A DNA stretch of 64,000 nt from Coprobacter secundus. GTDB taxonomy: Bacteria > Bacteroidota > Bacteroidia > Bacteroidales > Coprobacteraceae. Numbering within the stretch: position 1 is the stretch's first letter; every line of letters begins with the position of its first letter. Below the pieces are notes generated by a model, which saw only the letters and a program-made list of their open reading frames with translations, did no database searches and was not told the DNA's origin. The translations under genes and the position numbers were made by a program. The stretch lies in contig JTDA01000010.1 of assembly GCA_000803105.1 (NCBI GenBank), positions 62,001 to 126,000 on the forward strand, written 5' to 3'. Of this stretch, positions 46,419 through 54,469 are shown piece after piece.

Positions 46419-49400
46419 ATGAAATCGATGAATTTAAAATCGTCTTTGGTCGCAGCAGCCTTGTTGCTGCTTACGGTACAAGTACCGGCTGCCACGGCTA
46501 CCGACAGTTACCAAGATATGCGCAAGGTGTTTGCCTCGCCCCAAGATGTACAAACCAGTTGCTACTGGTACTGGATATCGGGTAATATAAGTAAAGAGGG
46601 TGTCATCAATGATTTGAAATCGATGAAAAAGGCGGGTATCAACCGGGCTTTTATCGGATTCCAGGGTATTGCAGAAATGCCGCACGGCCCTGTGTATATG
46701 CAGAGCGACGAGTGGTATGACATCGTACACGCTGCTTTGAAAACGGCTACTGAAGAGAATATCGAAATCGGCATTTTCAACGGCCCCGGATGGAGCCAGG
46801 CCGGAGGGCCGTGGGTAGACCCGAAACAGTCGATGCGTTACTTGGCTTCACAACATGCTCTGGTAACGGGCGGAGGCGAAAGGGACATCGTATTCCCCCA
46901 CCCCGACAACTTCCTGCAGAATGTAAAAGTGCTTGCTTTCAAACGTAACAACATCGCTCCTGATATAAGGGCGACGGTAGATCATATTACGACAGAGGGC
47001 GTGACGGATGTCGCCCGGATGTTTGACGGGGACTTGAACACTACAGGCGGATTTGAACGCGATAAAGCCAGCATTACGGTAAGGCCGTCGAAGAAGGATT
47101 TTACACTCCGCTCTATCCGGATAGAGAGCGCGACGCCTATCAGGGCTTACTTTTCCGTAAAGGTGAAACGCAACGGGACATTCGAAGAGGTTTGTTCTTT
47201 CGGGGCCGACCGCACAGTTCTAAAGAACGAAGTGGGATATGACGGGCTGGCTCCTACGGCTGTGGCTGTACCCGAAACGCGCGGCGAGGAATTCATGGTA
47301 GAGATGAATATCAATGCCAACTGCAAAATAAAGGAATTCAAATTGTCCGAAACTCCTATCGTAGACCGCTATGCAGACAAGATACTGAGCAAAATGCACC
47401 AGACTCCCCAGCCGATGTGGCATGACTATAAATGGGACAACCGGGTTTCTTATGCACCGGATGCCGTAGTTTCGGAAAGGGATATTATCGACATCACCGA
47501 CCACATCGATGCCGACCGGGTTGTCTGGAATGTCCCGGAGGGTGATTGGGAAATCGTACGTACTTACATGGCTCCTACGGGCATATGTAATGCCCCTGCC
47601 ATAAAAGGCGACGGGGAAGGCCCTGAGGTAGACCGCTGGAACCGGGAGAACTTGAAACACCACTACGACAGTTTTATAGGCGAGATACTCAGACGGGTTC
47701 CGGAAAATGACCGGAAGACCTGGAAAATGATTGTATGTGACAGTTATGAGAAAGCTACGCAAAATTATGGAGACGACTTTATCGACTATTTCAAATCGCA
47801 TTTCGGATATGACCCCACTCCTTACCTTCTCACCTTTGACGGCATTGTGGTAGGCAGTACCGACAAGTCGGACCGCTTCTTATGGGACTTGCGCCGCATG
47901 ATTGCCGACCGCCTGGCCTATGACCATATAGGCGGTATGCGGGAGCTTGCCCACAAAGACGGGTTCGGTATATGGCTGGAGTCATACGGGCATTGGGGGT
48001 TTCCCGGTGAATTTTTGCAGTACGGCGGCCAGTCGGACGAAGTGGCGGGCGAGTTCTGGAGCGAAGGCTCGCTGGGCGACATAGAGAACCGCGCGGCGTC
48101 ATCGGCGGCTCACATATACGGAAAAGGCAAAGTATCGTCCGAATCGTTCACGTGCGGCGGGCCGGAGTTTGCCCGCAGTCCCCGCCATATGAAACAGCGG
48201 GGCGACAAGTTCTTTACAGAGGGTATCAATAATACTCTACTTCACTTGTATGTCTCCCAACCCGATGAGACCTCTTTTCCGGGACTGAATTGCTGGTTCG
48301 GGAACGAATTTAACCGTAAAAATACTTGGTACAGCCATATAGACTTGTTTACCGACTATCTGAAGCGTTGCAATTATTTGCTGCAACAGGGGAATTACGT
48401 GGCCGATGTGGCTTATTACATCGGAGAGGATGTCCCTGTAATGACGGGTATTACCGAACCGGCTCTGCCTAAGGGATTCCAATATGACTTCATAAATGCC
48501 GAGGTCATCGAGAATTATCTTTCTGCCAATGAGGAGCATATATTGTCTTTGCCTCATGGCACCCGATATAAATTGCTTGTTTTACCGCCGAGCAAAACCA
48601 TGCGCCCGGGGGTCATCAGAAAAATAAAACGGCTTCTCGAAGAGGGTGCCATCATTCTGGGCCCCAAACCGGAAAGGTCGCCGAGCCTCCAAGACTATAT
48701 GGAGGCGGATGCCGAAGTGAAAGCTATTGCCGACGAATTGTGGGGCAACAGCAACTCTCAAACGATACGCCGCATAGGTAAAGGATGGTTGTTTGCCGGA
48801 TACAGCATAGAAGATATATTCGGTATGATGGGATATATGCCGGACTTCCGGATATCTATCGACAGTGACGTGAAATATGCCCATACGACACAGCGTGACC
48901 GGGATATTTATTTTGTGAGCAACCAGACCGAAAAGGACATTGAATTTACGGCTCAATTCCGCATCGGAGGGAAAGTTCCTGAATTATGGAGCCCGATGGA
49001 CGGTTCGGTACGTACCCTCAAATCGTTTGTAAACGTGGGGAATGTAACTCATATCCCGATGAGACTGCATCCCAACGAAAGCGCTTTTATCGTATTTGAC
49101 AAAGATATATCGGGTGAGCCCCAAGTGTTGGACATGGCTCTCAACTATCCGGAAACAAAGGTGTTGTCCGTGATAAACGACAATTGGAACCTGACTTTGA
49201 AATCGATGGTCAACGACGGGAAGAAACTGAAACCGGAGGCTTTGAAAGATTTGTCGACGATGGATGATGACTATGTGAAGTATTTCTCGGGTACGGCTGT
49301 ATATACAAACTCATTCAAAATAAAGGAGATTCCTGCCGGCAAAAGGGTAATTCTCGACTTGGGAGAGGTATACGAAATGGCTAAAGTGAAGGTGAACGGA

Positions 49401-49637
49401 AAGTATGCGGGCGGTGTATGGACGGCTCCTTATACTCTGGATATCACCGATGTCTTGAAACGGGGCAAGAACTCGATAGAAATCTCAGTGGTAAACAACT
49501 GGGTAAATCGTCTGGTGGGGGATTCCAGAGTACCGGAAGAGAAGCGAAAAACATCGTATGTATGCCGTACTTACCGGCCTAAATCTCCGCTTCAAAAGTC
49601 GGGATTGACGGGCCCGGTCAGAATCCTGACCGAATAG
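46419..49637 (+). CDS. GH106-like alpha-L-rhamnosidase
   Basis: 1072 residues with a signal peptide (VAAALLLLTVQVPAATA). The start of the mature protein, QTSCYWYWISGNISKEGVIN ... KKAGINRAFIGFQG, is typical of GH106 and its relatives. GIFNGPGWSQAGGPWVDP, IWLESYGHWGFPGEFLQYGG, EVAGEFWSEG and CWFGNEFNRKNTW follow in order and contain several candidate catalytic and metal-binding acids. A galactose-binding-like beta domain near the C-terminus (VILDLGEVYEMAKVKVNGKY ... GGVWTAPYTLDITDVLKRGKNS) is common in this family. It sits 34 bases after the GH78-like gene, so they form one operon. GH106 enzymes of Bacteroides remove rhamnose from pectins (RG-II, RG-I). Confidence 0.85.
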   Translation: MKSMNLKSSLVAAALLLLTVQVPAATATDSYQDMRKVFASPQDVQTSCYWYWISGNISKEGVINDLKSMKKAGINRAFIGFQGIAEMPHGPVYMQSDEWYDIVHAALKTATEENIEIGIFNGPGWSQAGGPWVDPKQSMRYLASQHALVTGGGERDIVFPHPDNFLQNVKVLAFKRNNIAPDIRATVDHITTEGVTDVARMFDGDLNTTGGFERDKASITVRPSKKDFTLRSIRIESATPIRAYFSVKVKRNGTFEEVCSFGADRTVLKNEVGYDGLAPTAVAVPETRGEEFMVEMNINANCKIKEFKLSETPIVDRYADKILSKMHQTPQPMWHDYKWDNRVSYAPDAVVSERDIIDITDHIDADRVVWNVPEGDWEIVRTYMAPTGICNAPAIKGDGEGPEVDRWNRENLKHHYDSFIGEILRRVPENDRKTWKMIVCDSYEKATQNYGDDFIDYFKSHFGYDPTPYLLTFDGIVVGSTDKSDRFLWDLRRMIADRLAYDHIGGMRELAHKDGFGIWLESYGHWGFPGEFLQYGGQSDEVAGEFWSEGSLGDIENRAASSAAHIYGKGKVSSESFTCGGPEFARSPRHMKQRGDKFFTEGINNTLLHLYVSQPDETSFPGLNCWFGNEFNRKNTWYSHIDLFTDYLKRCNYLLQQGNYVADVAYYIGEDVPVMTGITEPALPKGFQYDFINAEVIENYLSANEEHILSLPHGTRYKLLVLPPSKTMRPGVIRKIKRLLEEGAIILGPKPERSPSLQDYMEADAEVKAIADELWGNSNSQTIRRIGKGWLFAGYSIEDIFGMMGYMPDFRISIDSDVKYAHTTQRDRDIYFVSNQTEKDIEFTAQFRIGGKVPELWSPMDGSVRTLKSFVNVGNVTHIPMRLHPNESAFIVFDKDISGEPQVLDMALNYPETKVLSVINDNWNLTLKSMVNDGKKLKPEALKDLSTMDDDYVKYFSGTAVYTNSFKIKEIPAGKRVILDLGEVYEMAKVKVNGKYAGGVWTAPYTLDITDVLKRGKNSIEISVVNNWVNRLVGDSRVPEEKRKTSYVCRTYRPKSPLQKSGLTGPVRILTE

Positions 49638-49674
49638 TTACGTCCGGCTAAAAATACTTTTTGTGACGCAGAGG

Positions 49675-49717
49675 CGCAGCGTAGATGCATCGGCTTATTT
49701 TATCTTACGCTGCGTTT
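49675..49717 (+). terminator. Intrinsic terminator of the rhamnosidase operon
   Basis: The arms CGCAGCGTA (49675-49683) and TACGCTGCG (49706-49714) pair perfectly, extended inward by GAT/ATC with one bulge. The stem is followed by TTTCTTGTTGT. It lies 38 bases after the GH106-like stop codon, in the plus orientation. Confidence 0.75.
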
Positions 49718-50023
49718 CTTGTTGTCATATAATGACTCAACCTCATCTGCCGCCCCCGAATTTTTCCGACGCATTAAAAGGTGCAAAAAAACTCATCCTG
49801 CCACACATTGCATCGGGAAGGGGTTACGGATGACGAATACCGTCCCTACGAGGGTTGCAACGCCACACAGATGACCTTCATTGCAGACAGCATAGCGACA
49901 ATCTGCAACATATCCTATCAATGGAAGGCATTCGGCAATTACCGGCATCTGTCCAGTCTTCGGCAGTTGTCAGGCACAAAAGACCGCAAAGGCTCCAAGA
50001 CGGAAAAGAAGGACATCTCATTA
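49718..50023. other. Degenerate stretch, nothing recognised
   Basis: Short open stretches occur on the plus strand (for example GVTDDEYRPYEGCNATQMTF) but none matches a family I recognise. They abut the flavodoxin remnant, so they may be its decayed 5-prime part or a second dead gene. No regulatory structure stands out. Confidence 0.4.
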
Positions 50024-50397
50024 TAGACTTGTTCAAAAAAACGCCGAAGCCGACAACATTCTGTTGGGTTCTCCCATTTATTCCGCTGATGTTCCATCTA
50101 CATTAAAAGCTGTCATTGAATGTGCCAGTGTGGTAAGCGACTCCAATCCGGGCATGTTCCGTCACAAGGTTTGCGGAACAGTTGCCGTAGCAGGGCGTGG
50201 CGGAGCCATGAATGTCATCGACACTCTCCACCATTTCTTACTGAATAAAAAAATATCGGGTAGGCTCTACTTATTGGGACATCACCTACGGCCGTTTGCC
50301 CGGCGAAGCCCTAAAAGACGAGGATGTTGCTAATATGAAGAATCTCAGGCAGAATATGGCGTGACTGTTGGGGAAGATGGGATAATTGATACCATCT
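50024..50397 (+). pseudogene. Remnant of a flavodoxin-like NAD(P)H/FMN oxidoreductase
   Basis: Three frames are needed to follow the homology. AEADNILLGSPIYSADVPST, then GTVAVAGRGGAMNVIDTLHHF in one frame, then, after a shift at an A-run near 50250, GSTYWDITYGRLPGEALKDE and DVANMKNLRQNMA, then a stop at 50362-50364 followed in frame by LLGKMG. The upstream shift is also at an A-run (7 A residues from 50034). This pattern is that of flavodoxin-fold NADPH-dependent FMN reductases in Bacteroidales. The gene is clearly dead. Confidence 0.75.
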
Positions 50398-50454
50398 TGA
50401 ATGATCTGACCGAGTATATGATTTGTATCAGCATCATTTTTTTACAAATTACTT

Positions 50455-50671
50455 CATCGCCATAAGCATTCGTCTTTCCAATTTCTGTAAAATCCCATAG
50501 CTGTAATGTCTATTAAAGGAAAACGGGCCAGTAAATCAGCCATCTTTTCATTGAAGTTGTTATTCGGAGAAACGGATGCGAGGAAGTATCTTCCATGAGC
50601 ATACCACGTGTCTTTAATATCTGAATAATCTGTTTCGGTGAGGAATACGGTTTGATGAAATTCGTTTTCAT
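50455..50671 (-). pseudogene. Abi_2-family abortive-infection gene with internal deletion
   Basis: From the ATG at 50671 the frame reads MKTNFIKPYSSPKQIIQILK and TRGMLM, the typical start of Abi_2 (AbiD/AbiF) proteins. The continuing similarity is in another frame: DTWYAHGRYFLAS, then NNNFNEKMADLLARFPLIDI and TAMGFYRNWKDECLWR, the typical Abi_2 C-terminus, ending at a stop at 50455. The two ends overlap at AAAGACACGTGGTATG. This suggests that some 200 middle codons were lost by deletion at a short match that also changed frame. A phage-defence gene was thus once present here. Confidence 0.75.
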
Positions 50672-50838
50672 ACAGGTATAATAAAAAAACGACCCGCCGA
50701 TTTGAGCATCGTTGAGAGGCTTGGCAGGTTCTAATGTTGCAAAGGCAACAAATCGTTTTTAAGTACCCAAATATTCGATAACTTTGTTTTCAAAACTGCA
50801 TTATGAATATTTGTAAAAACATTGACGGTTGTTCAACC

Positions 50839-51040
50839 TTATTCTTTTTGAAATACAAACAATGGTACTAAAATGGTACTAAACAGCATATATATTCTTC
50901 TGTCTATCACATAAAATACATAAAAAATACACAAATTGCGGCCTACCACGACGATTTTGGTATAGGAATCGTCAACACGATTGAGGTAATTGACCTCTTG
51001 CTGCCGTTTCTCTTCATCGTCCACGGCAAGAGATTTGTTT
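50839..51040 (-). pseudogene. C-terminal remnant of an AAA_14-type ATPase
   Basis: The reading frame (codons from about 51040) gives ENKSLAVDDEEKRQQEVNYL then NRVDDSYTKIVVVGRN. This resembles the end of the DUF4143/AAA_14 ATPases, where a short helix (EVN.L...DD...K.VV) precedes the last strand. It then runs into unrelated AT-rich sequence (CIFYVFYVIDRRIYM). No Walker motifs remain. The identification is tentative. Confidence 0.45.
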
Positions 51041-51048
51041 TCGGGCTA

Positions 51049-51690
51049 TTATCTCCGACAGGGCTTTCGTCTGGTAAAAATTTCATACGTATCTAATGTT
51101 TCGTCTAAACCTATTATCCCTTTGGGGGCTTCATATCTCCAACTATATCCGAACTTCGTATCGAGATAGTCAAAAATTATCTGGTTTTTCCTAACTTCGT
51201 GGAAATAGCCTAAGGCCGTCATTCGTTGCGACTTGTCTTGCAAACTTTCTTTTGTGTAAAACGACCCTCGAATCCCGTATTTAGTCCAAAATGCCCTTTT
51301 CAGTACCTCACATATTTCCTTCTCCGGAAGTATCAAGGACAGTTGCGGGGTAGAAATACTGAGATTTGATAATGTGATTTTCAAATCTACATCGTTGTCA
51401 ATGAATAGTGTTGTATCTACAGGCTCAAGACCAATATATGAAAAGGTCAGATGATATTTTCCCCTTTGCAGGCTATCTATTCTAAAATATCCTTCTGCAT
51501 CTGCCAGCCAGCCTCGTGTCGGTATTTCTTTGACCCGGATATATGTGCCACCGCCTAAAGGGGAAGTTGTTATATGGTCAGGAACTATGTGTTCTTCTAC
51601 AAATGTTTTTCCTATTATGGAAAAATATTCTTTTTGTGCTGATACTGTAAGGGAAAGGCATAAGAAACCGGATAGAATAATCTTCTTCAT
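51049..51690 (-). CDS. Carboxypeptidase-regulatory-like secreted protein
   Basis: 213 residues with a signal peptide (IILSGFLCLSLTVSAQ). The central part (about 60-115: GWLADAEGYFRIDSLQRGKY, HLTFSYIGLEPVDTTLF) is a carboxypeptidase-regulatory-like beta-sandwich, as found at the start of SusC proteins and in many Bacteroidetes surface proteins. The C-terminal ~90 residues have no recognised domain. The end (RRKPCRR) abuts the ATPase remnant, so the last residues may be foreign and the protein truncated. Its function is unknown, and it lies in the degraded accessory region. Confidence 0.6.
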   Translation of the reverse strand: MKKIILSGFLCLSLTVSAQKEYFSIIGKTFVEEHIVPDHITTSPLGGGTYIRVKEIPTRGWLADAEGYFRIDSLQRGKYHLTFSYIGLEPVDTTLFIDNDVDLKITLSNLSISTPQLSLILPEKEICEVLKRAFWTKYGIRGSFYTKESLQDKSQRMTALGYFHEVRKNQIIFDYLDTKFGYSWRYEAPKGIIGLDETLDTYEIFTRRKPCRR

Positions 51691-51762
51691 AAATCATGTT
51701 CCAAATCATAAATCATATACAAATACTGAAAGTCCCGGTGCAAACTTATCGGAGGCTGGTCG

Positions 51763-52527
51763 TCAGTCTAACACGTGCTCGGGCATGTCATTTGTCCTTG
51801 CAACAAAGTAATATACTGTATTCGTTTCGGTATCTGTGGCATTCATCCCGACGGGGGATATTTCTTTTGTCACCGGACTCTCAACGGGGGCATGCCAATC
51901 CCAGCCTAATAATCCTTTTATGGCATAAAACATGGTCTGGCTTGTACCCAATAAGTTGTATTTATATGTTTTTTTGCCTTCAAAGTCTTCATGATAGGTC
52001 AATTCCATATATGGGATATTGTTCTCCACAAGGAATTTATAACTGCCTGTATGTCTTAATGTCATCTCTTCATCGTACAGATAGAAGTCTTTATCTTCAT
52101 TGTTGATTAAGAAAAACTCATCCTCTTGCCGGTAGGGTGGTTTTATCGGATTGGCAACAGCCAGATTCAGGTAACTGTCTACAATCTTGATTTTCAAGTC
52201 GACAGTTTCGTTTGCAACTTTGTCCCGAACTTTGATTGCCGTTTCTCCTTTTTGTTTCGGATGTATTTCCAAATTACCCATATCAGCAGGGCTTGATAAA
52301 TCTACGGTAACTTCCAATATGGAGGGATTTTCTATCTCGACAGCATAGTCTCTATTTCCTCCTCTTATCATGATGTCTTTCGCTCCGACCAAAGGTCGTT
52401 CGTAATAGTCTTTTTCAAATGACAAATGATGTATTTCCGTGGTTTCGTTATCATCGTCATTACAGCCCATAAAGCTGAGTGTGTATATCAATAGCAAGAA
52501 GGTTTTCCCAAAAAGTTTTGTTTTCAT
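51763..52527 (-). CDS. Hypothetical lipoprotein with Ig/BACON-like beta domain
   Basis: 254 residues with a lipoprotein signal (LLLIYTLSFMGC, Cys22) and an acidic stretch after the Cys (NDDDNETTE). The first half (YYERPLVGAKDIMIRGGNRD ... VKIVDSYLNL) reads like a single Ig-like beta domain of the Bacteroidales surface type. The second half has no recognised pattern. Its start codon overlaps the stop of the upstream regulator-like gene (ATGA), which suggests coupling or a joint left by a deletion. Function unknown. Confidence 0.6.
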   Translation of the reverse strand: MKTKLFGKTFLLLIYTLSFMGCNDDDNETTEIHHLSFEKDYYERPLVGAKDIMIRGGNRDYAVEIENPSILEVTVDLSSPADMGNLEIHPKQKGETAIKVRDKVANETVDLKIKIVDSYLNLAVANPIKPPYRQEDEFFLINNEDKDFYLYDEEMTLRHTGSYKFLVENNIPYMELTYHEDFEGKKTYKYNLLGTSQTMFYAIKGLLGWDWHAPVESPVTKEISPVGMNATDTETNTVYYFVARTNDMPEHVLD

Positions 52528-52957
52528 TGTATTCTTTGACTTATAAATTCTGCACTTACGTATATTTTTCCGATAGAGATTGAATATTTCCGTTTCGTTA
52601 ATATTAATGTCTTCGTCAAATAGACCGAATTCATCGTAACCTGCGTGGAAAGTCCTAATTTGTTCAATGCAGTCAATCCACTGGGAATAATGCGTGCCTT
52701 ATCCTTTTCAGCAACAGCATAAGCGATTTCCTCTATAGAAGGTCGAAGTATTCCGAACTTATTTCGTGACGGATATAAATAAAGGCCTTGTGAAAGGCGT
52801 ATGAGTACACCTTCTTTTTCCAGTCGGGAAAGAGCTCGAGTAACCAACCCGTCATTATTCAAATGAGCAAAGTCTTTTACCATATAAAGCTTATTAGAAC
52901 CGTTTTATCAATGATACTCCGTATCTCCTTTGTCAGTATAGTCTTCATATCTACCAT
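52524..52957 (-). pseudogene. AbiEi/DUF6088-like winged-helix regulator, frameshifted
   Basis: From the ATG at 52883 a 119-residue frame gives DFAHLNNDGLVTRALSRLEK, EGVLIRLSQGLYLYPSRNKF and ARIIPSGLTALNKLGLSTQV, the winged-helix and linker pattern of AbiEi-type antitoxins and DUF6088 proteins. The missing N-terminus is present upstream in another frame (MKTILTKEIRSIIDKTVLIS from the ATG at 52948). One missing base, at ATATGG near 52885, separates the two. The C-terminus is also short of the usual ~200 residues. It may be expressed from the internal ATG, but I treat it as a decayed antitoxin-like gene. No toxin partner is present. Confidence 0.65.
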
Positions 52958-53094
52958 GGTTCCTTTTGCAAAAATACGATATTACTCTTGATACAGTAAT
53001 AAAATGTCCGAAATTCTTAAAGGAAATCGGACATTACAAGATAGAGTTAACGATATTTATGGGTTAGAATCTAAAGTTATTATCGAGAATTTTA

Positions 53095-53211
53095 ATCAAA
53101 TTGACCGTTTTCTCCTTGTCAGATAGCCTGCTATCTTCCTCTTAAAAACGGAAAAACATTCTCGAAAGAAATTCCCAAATCTGACACGGGCAAAATTCGG
53201 ATAGGACTCTT
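53095..53211 (+). repeat. MITE-like dispersed repeat, copy R5
   Basis: The core CCGTTTTCTCCTTGTCAGAT then AGCCTGCTATC matches R1-R4, followed by CGAAAGAAATTCCCAAATCT and GGGCAAAATTCGGATAGGACTCTT. The left end is blurred, so its start is approximate. The copy ends at the CTCTT typical of the family. It abuts R6. Confidence 0.6.
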
Positions 53212-53312
53212 AGAGCCAACCTGAATTTTCCGATAAAGAAACATTATCCGGTCATTTTTGTGTTTCTTTCCGGGCTCTTTTCCCGGTCTATCATTCCCGA
53301 GGCAGCATCTAT
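53212..53312 (+). repeat. MITE-like dispersed repeat, copy R6 (partial, tandem with R5)
   Basis: Starts AGAGCCAACCTGAATTTTCC directly after R5, continues with ACATTATCCGGTCATTTTTG and a degraded core, and fades out near 53312. The tandem junction shows that copies can sit end to end. A CACACACCCCC-type palindromic repeat fragment follows at 53361-53395. Apart from these repeats the 52958-53519 gap holds only the -7 box at 53487. Confidence 0.55.
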
Positions 53313-53486
53313 CACGTTTTTGTGACTATTTTCGGTTTAGGTGACTGTGTGCAGGCATAGCACACCCCCAAAACCCTCTCCAGAAGGGAGGTTCGGATAT
53401 TATTCAAATTATTAAAAAAGGTTAATACAAGAAGGTGTAAATTTCACTTTTCCCTTCATCCCGTTTCAAAAGTTATAATTTATTTA

Positions 53487-53494
53487 TAAATTTG
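53487..53494 (+). promoter_or_regulatory. -7 box for the DUF2582-like gene
   Basis: TAAATTTG matches TAnnTTTG and lies 26 bases before the ATG at 53520, a normal 5-prime leader length for this phylum. Confidence 0.5.
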
Positions 53495-53519
53495 GAGTAT
53501 TCTACAAAAAAATATAACC

Positions 53520-53720
53520 ATGGAAAAAACGAAAGTTGGCTTTAATGCCGGAATAATTCTAAGCAAACTCAGAGAAACGGGACTTATATCGATTGCAGAA
53601 CTTGCAAGAAAAACAAATTTAGGTGCAGATGAAACTGCACTCGCCGCCGGCTGGTTGGCTCGTGAGAATAAAATATATATAGAAAGAAAAAACGGCTTGT
53701 TATGCATCAATAATCAATAA
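53520..53720 (+). CDS. Winged-helix domain protein (DUF2582-like)
   Basis: 66 residues: GFNAGIILSKLRETGLISIA, ELARKTNLGADETALAAGWL, ARENKIYIERKNGLLCI. This is a small winged helix-turn-helix protein of the DUF2582 type, common in Bacteroidales, in which the whole chain is the domain. It is presumed to be a DNA-binding regulator, though its targets are unknown. It stands alone behind repeats and faces the rloAB pair. Confidence 0.75.
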   Translation: MEKTKVGFNAGIILSKLRETGLISIAELARKTNLGADETALAAGWLARENKIYIERKNGLLCINNQ

Positions 53721-53744
53721 CAGTAAAATTCTATCAGAAGCTGC

Positions 53745-53802
53745 TATATAAAAACTCGAAGACCTCCCCGAGTGCGCTGTTCTACGGGAAGCGTGGGAGG
53801 TC
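53745..53802 (-). terminator. Hairpin, candidate terminator of rloAB
   Basis: The arms GACCTCCC (53761-53768) and GGGAGGTC (53795-53802) pair perfectly around a 26-base loop. On the minus strand a T-rich stretch (GTTTTTATATAG) follows within about ten bases. It suits the leftward rloAB message or, as a weaker terminator, the converging DUF2582-like gene. Confidence 0.5.
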
Positions 53803-53915
53803 ATATCAATTGTAAAGGCACTACTTCTATTTGATTTTGTAATAGTATGCCGGAAAAATCTGCAATATCGTGAGAATTTAATACATAAGGCAATAGAAGT
53901 AGCACTATCTTCAAA

Positions 53916-54458
53916 TTACAAACTTTCCAGCAGTTCTATCATTTTATAGATGGTAGTTGATGGATTATTATATGTCTCTAACACCTTGGCTCTTGCCGTT
54001 GCCTCTGATATCTTTTCGGACAGTTGCTGTTTCTCATTCAATGCCAAAGTTCCCTTTGCATAGTGTTCAAGATGTCTTTTCAGTTTCTTGATGCAGGTGT
54101 TTTGAGTTAGTTGGGCATAACACTTCTCAAAGTGTAGCAAATACCACAACTCAATACATGGATTCGACACCAGCAATACCACATCCGGGATACTTTGCAG
54201 ATGTTCCAGCATTCCGTCCACATCAAGATCAAACATCAGAAATGTTTTATCATTTTTGGTTGCAACATATTCCCGTTTACAATTCTCTATATACCGAACG
54301 GATATGTTCGAATCGCTCTTTCTTGGGATAATCTGAATAGGCGCACGGTATTGCGAACGAAGGTGACTGATATAAGCAACCTCAGACTCCCCTTCACAGA
54401 AAACAAAGAAGTTTGGCTTCATTGTCTTGCCTTTGGATTTTCTTATTTGTCGTCCCAT
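53916..54458 (-). CDS. rloB: RloB-like protein (AbiLii-type effector with TOPRIM-like motifs)
   Basis: 180 residues, family RloB. The N-terminal FVFCEGESEVAYISHLR (Glu22, Glu24, Glu26) and the FLMFDLDVDG segment (Asp77, Asp79, Asp81) have the acidic spacing of TOPRIM nucleases. SNPCIELWYLLHF is the most conserved RloB segment. It is encoded 11 bases after the AAA gene, on the same strand. RloA/RloB pairs correspond to AbiL (AbiLi ATPase plus AbiLii) and resemble PARIS (AriA/AriB). By analogy RloB would be the effector nuclease, held or activated by the ATPase on phage infection. Its length is normal, and all motifs look intact. Confidence 0.85.
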   Translation of the reverse strand: MGRQIRKSKGKTMKPNFFVFCEGESEVAYISHLRSQYRAPIQIIPRKSDSNISVRYIENCKREYVATKNDKTFLMFDLDVDGMLEHLQSIPDVVLLVSNPCIELWYLLHFEKCYAQLTQNTCIKKLKRHLEHYAKGTLALNEKQQLSEKISEATARAKVLETYNNPSTTIYKMIELLESL

Positions 54459-54469
54459 ATCAGTTTTTA

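Noticed and set aside
52524..52883. Intact AbiEi antitoxin gene with toxin partner
   Set aside because: The N-terminus is in another frame, the C-terminus is short, and the neighbouring gene is a lipoprotein rather than an AbiEii toxin.
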